The notes under the pieces were generated by a model. That model saw nothing but the letters and a program-made list of their open reading frames with translations, was not told the origin of the DNA and searched no databases. A program made the position numbers and the translations under genes. 64,000 bases of DNA from Chloroflexia bacterium SDU3-3 (GTDB lineage: Bacteria > Chloroflexota > Chloroflexia > Chloroflexales > Roseiflexaceae): NCBI GenBank assembly GCA_009268125.1, contig WBOU01000007.1, positions 186,001-250,000 of the forward strand, given 5' to 3'. Below, one piece after another: positions 14,801 to 25,081 of this stretch; position 1 is the first letter of the stretch; each line of letters begins with the position of its first letter.

Positions 14801-16816
14801 CTACTTGCGGCGGCGATCTGGCCCATTGAACTTGCGGCCTGGGCCGCCGCTGAACGAGCGCCCGCCTTGTGGCCTGCTGGGCCGCCCGCCGAAGCTGCGC
14901 TGGGGTCGGTCGCCGAAGTCGCGGCGGGGCTGCTCATCGCGCTGGGGGCGGTCGCCGAAGTCGCGGCGGGGCCGCTCATCGCGCTGGGGGCGGTCGCCGA
15001 AGCTGCGCTGAGGGCGGTCGCCAAAGTCGCGGCGGGGCTGCTCATCGCGCTGGGGTCGGTCACCGAAGCTGCGCTGAGGGCGGTCGCCAAAGTCGCGGCG
15101 GGGCCGGTCGTCGCGCTGGGGGCGGTCGCCGAAGCTGCGCTGGGGGCGGTCGCCAAAGTCGCGGCGGGGCCGCTCATCGCGCTGGGGGCGGTCGCCGAAG
15201 CTGCGCTGGGGGCGGTCGCCGAAGTCGCGGCGGGGCCGCTCATCGCGCTGGGGCCGGTCGCCGAAGCTGCGCTGAGGGCGGTCGCCAAAGTCGCGGCGGG
15301 GCCGGTCGTCGCGCTGGGGGCGGTCGCCGAAGCTGCGCTGAGGGCGGTCGCCGAAGTCGCGGCGGGGCCGCTCATCGCGCTGGGGGCGGTCGCCGAAGCT
15401 GCGCTGAGGGCGGTCGCCAAAGTCGCGCTGGGGGCGGTCATCGCGCTGAGGGCGGTCGCCGAAGCTGCGCTGGGGGCGGTCGCCAAAGTCGCGGCGGGGC
15501 CGGTCGTCGCGCTGGGGGCGGTCGCCGAAGCTGCGCTGGGGGCGGTCGCCAAAGTCGCGGCGGGGCCGCTCATCGCGCTGGGGCCGATCGCCGAAGCTGC
15601 GCTGAGGGCGATCCTCAAAATTGCGCTGAGGCCGGTCGTCGCGCTGGGGCCGGTCGCCGAAGCTGCGCTGGGGGCGGTCATCGCGCTGAGGGCGGTCGCC
15701 GAAGCTGCGCTGAGGGCGGTCGCCAAAGTCGCGGCGGGGCCGGTCGTCGCGCTGGGGGCGGTCGCCAAAGTCGCGCTGGGGCCGCTCATCGCGCTGGGGG
15801 CGGTCGCCGAAGCTGCGCTGAGGGCGGTCGCCAAAGTCGCGCTGGGGGCGGTCGCCGAAGCTGCGCTGGGGGCGGTCGCCAAAGTCGCGCTGGGGGCGGT
15901 CGCCAAAGTCGCGGCGGGGCCGCTCATCGCGCTGGGGGCGGTCGCCGAAGCTGCGCTGGGGGCGGTCGCCAAAGTCGCGCTGGGGGCGGTCGCCAAAGTC
16001 GCGGCGGGGCCGGTCGGAGCCACCCATGGCCACGATACTACGGCGGCGGCGGAATGGCGCGTCCGCGCCAGCGGCATCGCCATCCTCGGATGGGCGCCCG
16101 CCCACGTGCTGCCAGAGGCCCTCGACCTCGGCGTCGGTCAGCAGCCGCCACTGGCCGAGCGGCAGATCGCCGATGGTCAGCGAGCCTTCGCGCACGCGGA
16201 TGAGGCGCTTCACCTCGTAGCCCAGCAGCTTGGCGACCTCGCGGATCTGGCGCTTGCGGCCCTCGTGCAGCACGATCCGCACCCACGCGCCGTCGTCGGT
16301 CTTCTCCTGCAGGTCGACCCAGGCCGGGGCGGTCATCTCGCCCTCGATCTCCACGCCCTCGCGCCAGTCGCGCAGCGCATCGGCATCGGGTGCGCGGTCG
16401 AGCAGGGCGCGGTACTCTTTTTCCACGTGGAAGCTGGGGTGGGTCAGCCGCTGGGTTAGCGCGCCGTCGTCGGTCATCAGGATCAGGCCCTCGCTGTCCT
16501 GGTCGAGCCGACCGACGGGGAAGAGCCGCGACTCGCTCTCGACCAGCTCCACCACGGTGGGGCGGTTGTGGGTGTCCTCGGCGGTGGAGATCACGCCGGT
16601 GGGCTTGTTCAGCATGATGTAGGTGCGCGGCTGCGGCTTTTTCAGCGGTGCGCCATCAACGAGGATCTGGTCGGCCTCGGGGTCGACTCGTGCGCCCAAT
16701 GTGTGCATCACCTTACCATTCACCGTCACGCGGCCTGCGGCAATCAGCTCCTCGCAATCGCGCCGTGAGGCGATCCCAGCTGCTGCCAGTACTTTCTGTA
16801 GTCGTTCTGCGCTCAA
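14801..16816 (-). CDS. rluB: Ribosomal large-subunit pseudouridine synthase (RluB/RsuA family) with long repeat tail
   Basis: A 671-residue protein. Residues 1-60 are an S4 RNA-binding domain (RLQKVLAAAGIASRRDCEELI). Residues 65-240 are the RsuA/RluB catalytic domain with VGRLDQDSEGLIL (catalytic Asp105) and HEGRKRQIREV. It isomerises uridine in rRNA, probably 23S. From about residue 268 to 655 the chain is almost only RPQRSFGD, RPQRDE and RPRRDFGD modules, rich in Arg and Asp with regularly spaced Phe. This tail is about 400 residues, longer than the enzyme itself, and should be disordered. Similar but shorter tails are known in this family. The tail likely binds RNA or drives condensation; that is inference. 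Confidence 0.9.
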   Translation of the reverse strand: MSAERLQKVLAAAGIASRRDCEELIAAGRVTVNGKVMHTLGARVDPEADQILVDGAPLKKPQPRTYIMLNKPTGVISTAEDTHNRPTVVELVESESRLFPVGRLDQDSEGLILMTDDGALTQRLTHPSFHVEKEYRALLDRAPDADALRDWREGVEIEGEMTAPAWVDLQEKTDDGAWVRIVLHEGRKRQIREVAKLLGYEVKRLIRVREGSLTIGDLPLGQWRLLTDAEVEGLWQHVGGRPSEDGDAAGADAPFRRRRSIVAMGGSDRPRRDFGDRPQRDFGDRPQRSFGDRPQRDERPRRDFGDRPQRDFGDRPQRSFGDRPQRDFGDRPQRSFGDRPQRDERPQRDFGDRPQRDDRPRRDFGDRPQRSFGDRPQRDDRPQRSFGDRPQRDDRPQRNFEDRPQRSFGDRPQRDERPRRDFGDRPQRSFGDRPQRDDRPRRDFGDRPQRSFGDRPQRDDRPQRDFGDRPQRSFGDRPQRDERPRRDFGDRPQRSFGDRPQRDDRPRRDFGDRPQRSFGDRPQRDERPRRDFGDRPQRSFGDRPQRDERPRRDFGDRPQRSFGDRPQRDDRPRRDFGDRPQRSFGDRPQRDEQPRRDFGDRPQRSFGDRPQRDERPRRDFGDRPQRDEQPRRDFGDRPQRSFGGRPSRPQGGRSFSGGPGRKFNGPDRRRK
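14830..16015. repeat. Coding repeat array of the rluB tail
   Basis: About 1.2 kb of 18- and 24-bp modules combining into a frequent 66-bp super-unit (22 residues). The plus strand reads as CGCTGGGGGCGGTCGCCGAAG-like units. Several other frames are open right through it because of the composition; these are shadows. Confidence 0.95.
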
Positions 16817-17236
16817 CGTAGCTACCCCTTGTTCATCTGCCGCGAGCTATTGGCGCGGCTTTTAGGCGCACAGACACCCTGCCTGTGCGTAAAACACAGA
16901 AGATCCCTGCCCACACGCACGGTCGAACCGACGTGATCGGATCAAGCGCTCTTGCGCTTGTGCTTTCGATTTACATAACCATTGGGCGAGTCGTGACGTT
17001 TGCTCATTCCGGCGCGGCGATAGCGGCGCCTCATTCATATGCGGTCCTAGCGTGTGCTAGGCTTTTCTCCACGGCGCGAACAAAGCTACAGGGTAGCGCG
17101 CTCTAGACGGTGGCGATATGCTGGCAGTGGAAACCCCTGCCGTAGGCCGCAGTTCGTGCCTGATGCTGGCGCATGGGTACACGAGCGGCAGTTGAAAGAG
17201 CACCGGGACTGTAGGCTATGATGTGCGGACGAATTG

Positions 17237-17245
17237 ATTATACCA
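17237..17245 (-). promoter_or_regulatory. Extended -10 promoter toward rluB (TGGTATAAT)
   Basis: Perfect TATAAT with TGG directly upstream on the minus strand; no recognisable -35 box. Transcription would begin near 17230. Confidence 0.6.
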
Positions 17246-17313
17246 TAAGTTTGCCCGGCGTATAGCGCCTTACGCGGCGCTCTCTGCGCCCTGGGAGGTG
17301 CGGCACAATACAC

Positions 17314-17322
17314 TGGTATAAT
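17314..17322 (+). promoter_or_regulatory. Extended -10 promoter for gene 17373 (TGGTATAAT)
   Basis: Perfect TATAAT with TGG upstream, about 50 bases before the start codon at 17373; no clear -35 box. Confidence 0.65.
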
Positions 17323-17372
17323 CGTGCGGGCTGGCTACCAGCGCAGGCATGTGAGTAGGGGAGATCTGTGAT

Positions 17373-18893
17373 ATGGCCGATTCGGCTGCTTCGGCAGGGC
17401 GGCGAAGGCTCGCGCCGCCGCTCTTGGCCGCCTATCTGCTGGGGGCGGGCGGGCTGGTGTGGCTGGCCTACCCCCTGGTGGCCCGCTGGCTGCGCTGGAT
17501 CAGCAGGATGATGCTGTACCCCTACCCCGCCGACGGGCTAGAGGGCACGCTGCTCTCGCAGGCGCACCTGCTGTGGTTGGGCAAGGCGCTGTACCAGCCG
17601 TTCGAGCGCTACGCCTTTGTTTCCTCGCCCTACCCGCCGTGGCACCCGCTCATCCTGGGCTTCGCCGACCAGTTTGCCGGGCCGCATGTGTTCTGGTCGG
17701 GCCGGGTGGTCTCGCTGGCGGCGGGCGCGCTGGTGCTGCTGGCGGCGGGCGCGCTGGCCTGGTATGGCGGGCGCTCGTGGGCTGGCGGCCTGCTGGCGGT
17801 GATCTTCCTGATCAGCGCGCCGCCCTTCGCGCTGTGGGCCACCCGCATCAAGCCCGACATGTATGCCCTGCTGTGGACTGCGCTGGGGCTGCTGTGCGCC
17901 GGGCTGGCGCTGCGGCGCGGCGGGCGCGCGGCGGGCCTGGGGCTGCTGGCCGCGCTGTGCTTTGCGCTGGCCTTCTTCACCAAGCAGACCGCGCTGGCCG
18001 CGCCGCTGGCGGCTGGCGGCGCAATGCTGCTGGCCGATCTGGCGGTCTACGGGCGCGATCGCAGCGCTGGCCTCTGGCGCGCGGCCAGCCGCCGCACGCT
18101 GGCATTTGGCCTCGGCTACGTTCTGATGGTGGGCGTCGTGTGGCTGCTGCTGGATGGCTGGTCGGGCGGGCAGTTCACCTTCCACATCTGGACCCAGCAC
18201 CGCAATGCGGCGTGGTCGCTGCAGCTGATGGGGAAGTATGTCGCGCTGCTGGCACCCTACTGGCCGATGCTGCTGCTGGCGCTGGGCGTGTTCGCGCTGG
18301 CGCGGCGCGAGCCGGTGGCCCCGCTGCTGGGCTGCTATCTGCTGCTGGTGCCGTTCACGCTGCTGGGCGCGGGCAAGACTGGCGCGAACCACAACCACCT
18401 GCTGGAGAGCCTGCTGGCCCTGGCGCTGGGCGGCGGCGTGGTGTTTGGCCACGCGCTGCGCCGCCCGCCGCTGGCCGCGCTGGTCGCCGCCGCCGTGGCG
18501 CTGCAGCTGTGGCTGTGCGCCACGCCGCCCGCCTGGTACGGCGGCGAGCTGGTGCTGCGCGAGACCCCCGAGCGCTATGTGGCCTTCATCCGCAGCGTGC
18601 CTGGCGAGGTGCTGGCCGATGACCCCGGCCTGCTGTATATGGTGGGCAAGCCGCTGCGCTACGACGACCCCTCGGGCTTTGGGCCGGTGGCCTTCAGCGG
18701 CCTGTGGGATCAGAGCGGCCTGGTGGATGATATCCGCCAGCGGCGCTTTGCCGCCATCCTCATCCCGCCCGATGTCGATGAGGGCAGCGAGGATGTGAGC
18801 GGGCGATGGACGCCGCAGATGCTGGATGCCATCCGGGCGAGCTACCGCGTGCTGTTCCGCGATACGCTCACGGTCTATGTTCCCTGCGAGTAG
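17373..18893 (+). CDS. Integral membrane glycosyltransferase-like protein (GT-C/ArnT type)
   Basis: A 506-residue protein with about ten to eleven membrane helices and a C-terminal soluble part of about 100 residues. Near the N-terminus, YPYPADGLEGTLLSQAH places an acidic pair in the first outer loop, as in GT-C enzymes that use lipid-linked sugars. Helices contain ALCFALAFFTKQTALAAPLA, a K-Q/T-x-A pattern often seen in PMT/ArnT relatives. Donor and acceptor are unknown. The gene stands alone between its own promoter and a strong 16-bp terminator. A lipid carrier or polymerase of the same superfamily is possible. Confidence 0.65.
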   Translation: MADSAASAGRRRLAPPLLAAYLLGAGGLVWLAYPLVARWLRWISRMMLYPYPADGLEGTLLSQAHLLWLGKALYQPFERYAFVSSPYPPWHPLILGFADQFAGPHVFWSGRVVSLAAGALVLLAAGALAWYGGRSWAGGLLAVIFLISAPPFALWATRIKPDMYALLWTALGLLCAGLALRRGGRAAGLGLLAALCFALAFFTKQTALAAPLAAGGAMLLADLAVYGRDRSAGLWRAASRRTLAFGLGYVLMVGVVWLLLDGWSGGQFTFHIWTQHRNAAWSLQLMGKYVALLAPYWPMLLLALGVFALARREPVAPLLGCYLLLVPFTLLGAGKTGANHNHLLESLLALALGGGVVFGHALRRPPLAALVAAAVALQLWLCATPPAWYGGELVLRETPERYVAFIRSVPGEVLADDPGLLYMVGKPLRYDDPSGFGPVAFSGLWDQSGLVDDIRQRRFAAILIPPDVDEGSEDVSGRWTPQMLDAIRASYRVLFRDTLTVYVPCE

Positions 18894-18907
18894 GCAGCGC
18901 CGCAACA

Positions 18908-18950
18908 AGAAGGGCCGCAGCTCGGTTGAGCTGCGGCCCTTCTGTATCTT
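18908..18950. terminator. Strong bidirectional terminator
   Basis: Perfect 16-bp stem with GGTT loop (18908-18923 with 18928-18943), between the plus-strand membrane protein and the minus-strand SH3 gene that ends at 18963. Confidence 0.85.
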
Positions 18951-18962
18951 CCCACCTGCTGG

Positions 18963-20252
18963 CTACTGCCCGACAGGCACCTGCTCGGCAACCCCGGCAT
19001 CCACCCGCACCAGCGAGGCGCTGAACCAGCCGGTCTTACCGCGCGGGTTGGTCACCTTGTACCACGCGCCGTCGGCGCTCTTGGCCACCAGCACCACAGT
19101 CTCGCCGGCGTTGTTCTGGTCAACCACGTCGCTCTGGGTGCTGGGCGCGGTGCGCAGGTTGCCGCCGTTCCAGACATAGCCGGTCAGCTGGCTGCCCGTG
19201 CTGGCGGGTGTGGGCGGGGGGGTATTGCCGCTGGCGGTGGGCGCGGGCGTCGGCTCCATGGTCGGCTCGGGGGCGGGCGCGCTGCCCTCCACGGGAACCT
19301 TGGCCGCAACCTCGGGGGCGACGGTCAGCAGCGAGGCGCTGAACCAGCCCGTCGTGCCACGCGGGTTGGTCATTTTGTACCACACGCCGTCCTTGCTCTT
19401 CTCGATCAGCGTCACCACCTCGAAGGCGTTGTTCTGATCCAGCACCTTGCCGTTGAAGTTCGGCTGATCGCGCACGTTGCCGCCATTGCGCACTGTGCCG
19501 GTGAGCGTGGATGTGGCGGTGGGCGTGGGCGCTGTGGTGGCGGTGGCGCTCACCACGGCGGTGGCCTTGACGGTGGCGGTGGGCTTGGCAGTGGGCTTGG
19601 GCGTCGGCGTGGTGGCGCTGGCGTAGAAATCGTTGCTGTAGATCTGTGGCACGGTCAGCGTGGCCGCGTCGGCGCTCACCTGCGCGCCATCCGCCCCAGC
19701 CGCGCTGAGGGCGATGGTGTAGGCCTTATTTTTGCTGGGCGTGGGGGCGCTCGGGTTTTTGCTCAGGTTGATCTGGATCTTGCCGCCAGCGACCGTCCCG
19801 GTGGCGGTCTCGGGGGTGAACCAAGCGAAGGGCTGGCCATCCTCAAGCAGCTGCGCTGTCACCTGGGTGCCGCCGGGCATGTTGGTGTTGGCCTGCACCA
19901 GGATGCGCGTCGGGTTGCTGAGCGTGGCGCTCACCTCGGTGATGCTGGCTGGCTCGGGCGTGGGCGTCAGCGGCGGCTGCGATGTGGGCTGCAGGATGTT
20001 GACCAGCACGATGATCGTGCCGATCAGCAGCACCAGGGCCACGCCCAGCAGCACCTTGGCAGCCATGGGCGCGTTGCGGATGCGGGTGCCCAGGGTCTCT
20101 GGCTCTTTGATGTCGGGGTTGGTGTAATCTATAGGCTGGCCAAAGTCTGGCGGGGGAAGTACCTCATCCGTTTTCTTGCGCTGCCTCTGCATAATAAAGA
20201 GGACGGCGAGGACGATGCCGAGACCCCCAATAATGAAGGGAAGATATTCCAT
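18963..20252 (-). CDS. Membrane-anchored protein with two bacterial SH3 domains
   Basis: A 429-residue protein. A first hydrophobic segment lies at the N-terminus (LPFIIGGLGIVLAVLFIM) and a second near residues 68-88 (AKVLLGVALVLLIGTIIVLV). Next comes an immunoglobulin-like region of about 110 residues, then a Thr/Pro-rich linker, SH3 domain 1 (GGNVRDQPNFNGKVLDQNNA...NPRGTTGWFSASLL), a Pro-rich linker and SH3 domain 2 (GGNLRTAPSTQSDVV...NPRGKTGWFSASLV). Such SH3b pairs usually bind cell-wall or envelope polymers. The second ATG (20252) is preferred since GGAG lies 9 bases before it; an upstream ATG at 20267 is possible. Promoter TTGCAC-17-TATGAT lies upstream. Confidence 0.8.
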   Translation of the reverse strand: MEYLPFIIGGLGIVLAVLFIMQRQRKKTDEVLPPPDFGQPIDYTNPDIKEPETLGTRIRNAPMAAKVLLGVALVLLIGTIIVLVNILQPTSQPPLTPTPEPASITEVSATLSNPTRILVQANTNMPGGTQVTAQLLEDGQPFAWFTPETATGTVAGGKIQINLSKNPSAPTPSKNKAYTIALSAAGADGAQVSADAATLTVPQIYSNDFYASATTPTPKPTAKPTATVKATAVVSATATTAPTPTATSTLTGTVRNGGNVRDQPNFNGKVLDQNNAFEVVTLIEKSKDGVWYKMTNPRGTTGWFSASLLTVAPEVAAKVPVEGSAPAPEPTMEPTPAPTASGNTPPPTPASTGSQLTGYVWNGGNLRTAPSTQSDVVDQNNAGETVVLVAKSADGAWYKVTNPRGKTGWFSASLVRVDAGVAEQVPVGQ

Positions 20253-20312
20253 GTGTGCGGACTCCATTACTGCACGGGCGCTTAGATCCTGCGTGCACGC
20301 TCATCAAACCTC

Positions 20313-20341
20313 ATCATATGATAACCTGTATTATTGTGCAA
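20313..20341 (-). promoter_or_regulatory. Sigma-70-type promoter for the SH3 gene
   Basis: On the minus strand TTGCAC, 17 bases, TATGAT, about 60 bases before the start codon. The -10 box lies within the palindrome ATCATATGAT. Confidence 0.65.
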
Positions 20342-20535
20342 GCCTGAAATCGTGATTAGGTAGCAGTATGGCCTTGTATCGTGCAGATACGCTTGGGCCT
20401 TAGCTGGGTTGCTGTTAGGATTTTAACCCATTACACAACCATGGTATCAAAATCCATGGCCCCAATACCATAGCGTGTGAAGTTAGGTGACAATCCGCTC
20501 ACAGTGGCGGCGGCGCGCTTGTGGCGGATAGCACA

Positions 20536-20563
20536 TTGTACGCGAAAGCATGCGTGGTATAAT
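20536..20563 (+). promoter_or_regulatory. Promoter for accD-accA
   Basis: TTGTAC, 16 bases, TATAAT preceded by TGG. It ends 30 bases before the accD start at 20594. Confidence 0.7.
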
Positions 20564-20593
20564 GGCCACGTGTTTGCACCAGGAGCCATATCG

Positions 20594-21508
20594 ATGAAAG
20601 AATTCTTCCGGCGGAATAAAAAGAGCTTTGCGCCTTCGCAGCGCGAGGACGAGCCGCAGATCCCTGAGAATCTATGGGTGAAATGCCCATCGTGCCGCGA
20701 GCTTATCTACCAGAAGCAGCTGCTCGATAACCTGAAGGTCTGCCCCAAGTGCAGCCATCATATGCGTCTGGTGCCAGCAGAATGGCTGGGCCTGCTTGAT
20801 GCAGACTCGTTTGTCGAATACGACGCCGATCTGTGGCCCGCCGACCCGCTGGGCTTTGTGTCGCCCAAAGAGACCTACGCCGACAAGCTGCAGACGGTGC
20901 AGGCCCGCCTGGGCCAGGCCGACGCGGTGGTGAGCGGCGTGGGCACGATCGACGGCCTGCAGCTGGCGATCGCCATCTGCGACTTCTCGTTCATCGGCGC
21001 ATCTATGGGCAGCGTCTATGGCGAAAAGATGACCCGCGCCGCCGAGCGCGCCGCCGAGCTGGGCATCCCCCTGCTCACCATCAACTCCAGCGGCGGGGCG
21101 CGCATGCAAGAGGGCGTGATCTCGCTGATGCAGATGGCCAAGATCAGCATGGCGCTCACACGGCTGCACGCGGTGCGCCAGCCCCACATCTCGCTGCTGG
21201 TCGACCCGTGCTTCGGCGGCGTGCTGGCCTCCTACCCCTCGGTGGCCGACGTGATCATTGCCGAGCCTGGCGCGAACATCGGCTTTGCCGGCAGCCGCGT
21301 GGTGAGCCAGACGATCGGCGGCAAGATGCCCGCCAAGCACCAGACCGCCGAGTATATGTACGAGCACGGCATGGTCGACATGGTCACGCCGCGCGGCGAG
21401 CTGCGCCCGGTGCTCTCGCGGCTGCTGCTGCTCTACAGCCAGAAAGAGACCGCCGTGCCCGCGCTCCCCACGCTGGAGCCAGCCCTGGCCGAGCGCCAGA
21501 CGCCCTAG
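20594..21508 (+). CDS. accD: Acetyl-CoA carboxylase carboxyltransferase subunit beta
   Basis: A 304-residue protein, normal length for AccD. It joins AccA to move the carboxyl group from biotin to acetyl-CoA, giving malonyl-CoA for fatty acid synthesis. The zinc ribbon C31-x2-C34-x15-C50-x2-C53 (CPSCREL...CPKCSHH) is intact. Downstream are INSSGGARMQEGVISLMQMA and SYPSVADVIIAEPGANIGFAG, which form the crotonase-fold CoA site. The ATG at 20594 follows AGGAG at a good distance; the frame stays open further upstream but overlaps the promoter. accA follows 39 bases later in the same transcript. Confidence 0.96.
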   Translation: MKEFFRRNKKSFAPSQREDEPQIPENLWVKCPSCRELIYQKQLLDNLKVCPKCSHHMRLVPAEWLGLLDADSFVEYDADLWPADPLGFVSPKETYADKLQTVQARLGQADAVVSGVGTIDGLQLAIAICDFSFIGASMGSVYGEKMTRAAERAAELGIPLLTINSSGGARMQEGVISLMQMAKISMALTRLHAVRQPHISLLVDPCFGGVLASYPSVADVIIAEPGANIGFAGSRVVSQTIGGKMPAKHQTAEYMYEHGMVDMVTPRGELRPVLSRLLLLYSQKETAVPALPTLEPALAERQTP

Positions 21509-21547
21509 GTGCATGCGGCCCTGCAGATCGCGACAAGGATAGTTTGA

Positions 21548-22423
21548 ATGACCTCACTAGAGACCACTGAAACGCTTTCTACCTGGGATCGTGTGCAGCT
21601 TGCGCGCAATGTGCAGCGCCCGCACACCTTAGATTTTGTCCGCGGTCTGTGCGAGAACTTCGTCGAGCTGCACGGCGACCGGCGCTTCGGCGACGATGTG
21701 GCGATCGTCGGCGGGCTGGCCAGCTTCGATGGCCGCACCGTGATGGTGATCGGCCACCAGAAGGGCCGCAACACCCGCGAGAACGTGCAGCGCCACTTTG
21801 GCATGCCCAAGCCCGAGGGCTACCGCAAGGCGCTACGGCTGTTCCGCCACGCCGAGAAGTTCGGCATCCCCCTGCTCTGCTTCATCGATACCCCAGGGGC
21901 CGACCCCGAGCGCGAGTCCGAGGAGCGCGGCCAGGCCAACGCCATCGCCGAGTGCATCATGACCATGACCAACCTGCGCGTGCCGATCATCGCCACGATC
22001 ATCGGCGAGGGTGGCTCGGGCGGCGCGCTGGCCATCGGCGTGGCCGACCGCCTGCTGATGATGGAGAACGCCATCTACTCGGTGATCACCCCCGAGGGCT
22101 GCGCATCGATCCTCTGGCGCGACGCATCCAAGGCCCCCGATGCGGCCAAGGCCATGCGGATCATCGCCAGCGACGTGCACGAGCTGGGCGTGGCCGACGC
22201 CGTGGTGGCCGAGCCGGAGGGCGGCGCGCATGTCGACCACGTGGCCGCTATCGCCGCGGTTGGCGAGCACATCCGCCGCCACTTTGCCGACCTCGACAAG
22301 CTGGGCCTGGATGTGCTGCTGGGCCAGCGCTACGACAAGTACCGCCGGATCGGCGCGTTCTACGAGCAGCAGCAGGAGCTGTCGGGCCTGCGCGAGAAGA
22401 TCGGCCCGCTGCCCTTCGCCTGA
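21548..22423 (+). CDS. accA: Acetyl-CoA carboxylase carboxyltransferase subunit alpha
   Basis: A 291-residue protein, the partner of AccD. Seen are ARNVQRPHTLDFVRGLCENF, FVELHGDRRFGDD, GMPKPEGYRKALRLFRHAEK, LLCFIDTPGADP, GEGGSGGALAIGVADRLLM and VITPEGCASILWRDASKAP, which together line the carboxybiotin and CoA sites in the crotonase fold. The N-terminus is shorter than in E. coli AccA. It is followed by a classic terminator at 22439-22473. In a Chloroflexus-like host malonyl-CoA could also feed the 3-hydroxypropionate cycle, but nothing here decides that. Confidence 0.95.
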   Translation: MTSLETTETLSTWDRVQLARNVQRPHTLDFVRGLCENFVELHGDRRFGDDVAIVGGLASFDGRTVMVIGHQKGRNTRENVQRHFGMPKPEGYRKALRLFRHAEKFGIPLLCFIDTPGADPERESEERGQANAIAECIMTMTNLRVPIIATIIGEGGSGGALAIGVADRLLMMENAIYSVITPEGCASILWRDASKAPDAAKAMRIIASDVHELGVADAVVAEPEGGAHVDHVAAIAAVGEHIRRHFADLDKLGLDVLLGQRYDKYRRIGAFYEQQQELSGLREKIGPLPFA

Positions 22424-22438
22424 TCTGCGCCCCGCACG

Positions 22439-22473
22439 GCGGCCAGCGGCGCGATGCCGCTGGCCGCTTTTTT
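22439..22473 (+). terminator. Rho-independent terminator after accA
   Basis: Perfect 12-bp stem (22439-22450 with 22456-22467), GCGAT loop, then six T. Confidence 0.9.
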
Positions 22474-22550
22474 GTGCATCCGGCCCCCGCCATCCCCACG
22501 TACTATGGCACACGAACGTGAAAAGTAGTACGAATGCGCTATCCACACCC

Positions 22551-22579
22551 TTGACGCACGTTCTTCAGGTTGCTATAAT
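22551..22579 (+). promoter_or_regulatory. Strong sigma-70-type promoter for the prkA operon
   Basis: TTGACG, 17 bases, TATAAT: the best -35/-10 match in the window. It starts a leader of about 325 bases. Confidence 0.8.
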
Positions 22580-22588
22580 TCCCAGACA

Positions 22589-22602
22589 CCCGGTATACCG
22601 GG
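22589..22602. promoter_or_regulatory. Perfect palindrome at the prkA transcription start
   Basis: CCCGGTATACCGGG spans roughly +3 to +17 of the predicted transcript. It is a candidate repressor operator or a 5'-end RNA hairpin. Confidence 0.5.
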
Positions 22603-22912
22603 CCTCCCTCGATTGATCCCAAGTCTCAAGCTGTATAGCGGTTGTTTCGCACCGACGCAGAGCCGCATACTTGCACCTACCCAGCCCGCACAGAGCCCAC
22701 CTCTGTAAGAATTGTGACACCACCGAACCCTAACTTGGTTCTCGGATCAACGGTGCCACTACGGGCCAGGACGCGTCGCGAACGACGATTGGCACATTTG
22801 CAGGACTGCCAGACAGTACCCAGCCCCGCTGGGTCGGCGGTCACTTGTGATTCACTTGGCATACCTCTCGTTCGGTATGCAGGTGAGTGTGGCAGTAGTC
22901 AGGAGGCTTTCG

Positions 22913-24994
<2,082 letters not shown>

Positions 24995-25081
24995 GGTCGC
25001 GGGCGCGGGCGGGGGCTGGTGCTCGGCGCAAGGGAGCGCACGCCACTAGCCCCGGCCCTGGCCTCGGCTGAAGGCAAACGT

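Larger units (their letters stand above)
16817..17372. other. Divergent intergenic region with long rluB leader
   Basis: No gene is seen in 556 bases. It contains two diverging TGGTATAAT promoters (17237-17245 minus, 17314-17322 plus). A transcript from the minus-strand promoter would carry a leader of roughly 410 bases before rluB, with several hairpins: GCGCACAG/CTGTGCGT (about 16866-16890), CAAGCGC/GCGCTTG (about 16943-16960) and CCTAGC/GCTAGG (about 17046-17061). Confidence 0.6.
20253..20593. other. Divergent intergenic region between SH3 gene and accD
   Basis: About 340 AT-rich bases with no gene. It holds the two promoters listed separately, the palindrome ATCATATGAT (about 20313-20322, overlapping the minus-strand -10) and a CCATGG-N9-CCATGG repeat near 20440-20460. 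Confidence 0.7.
22474..22912. other. Promoter and long structured leader of prkA
   Basis: No gene is seen. It contains the promoter at 22551-22579, a perfect 14-bp palindrome CCCGGTATACCGGG at 22589-22602 right at the start of transcription, and a leader of roughly 325 bases. The leader holds hairpins CCCAGC/GCTGGG (about 22820-22834) and GCATACC/GGTATGC (22859-22880), the latter just before the ribosome site. Confidence 0.6.

Noticed and set aside
14759-16459. Long plus-strand frame of 566 codons with Ala/Val repeats
   Set aside because: It is antisense to the rluB tail; its composition follows from the repeats, and rluB has clear S4 and catalytic motifs on the other strand.
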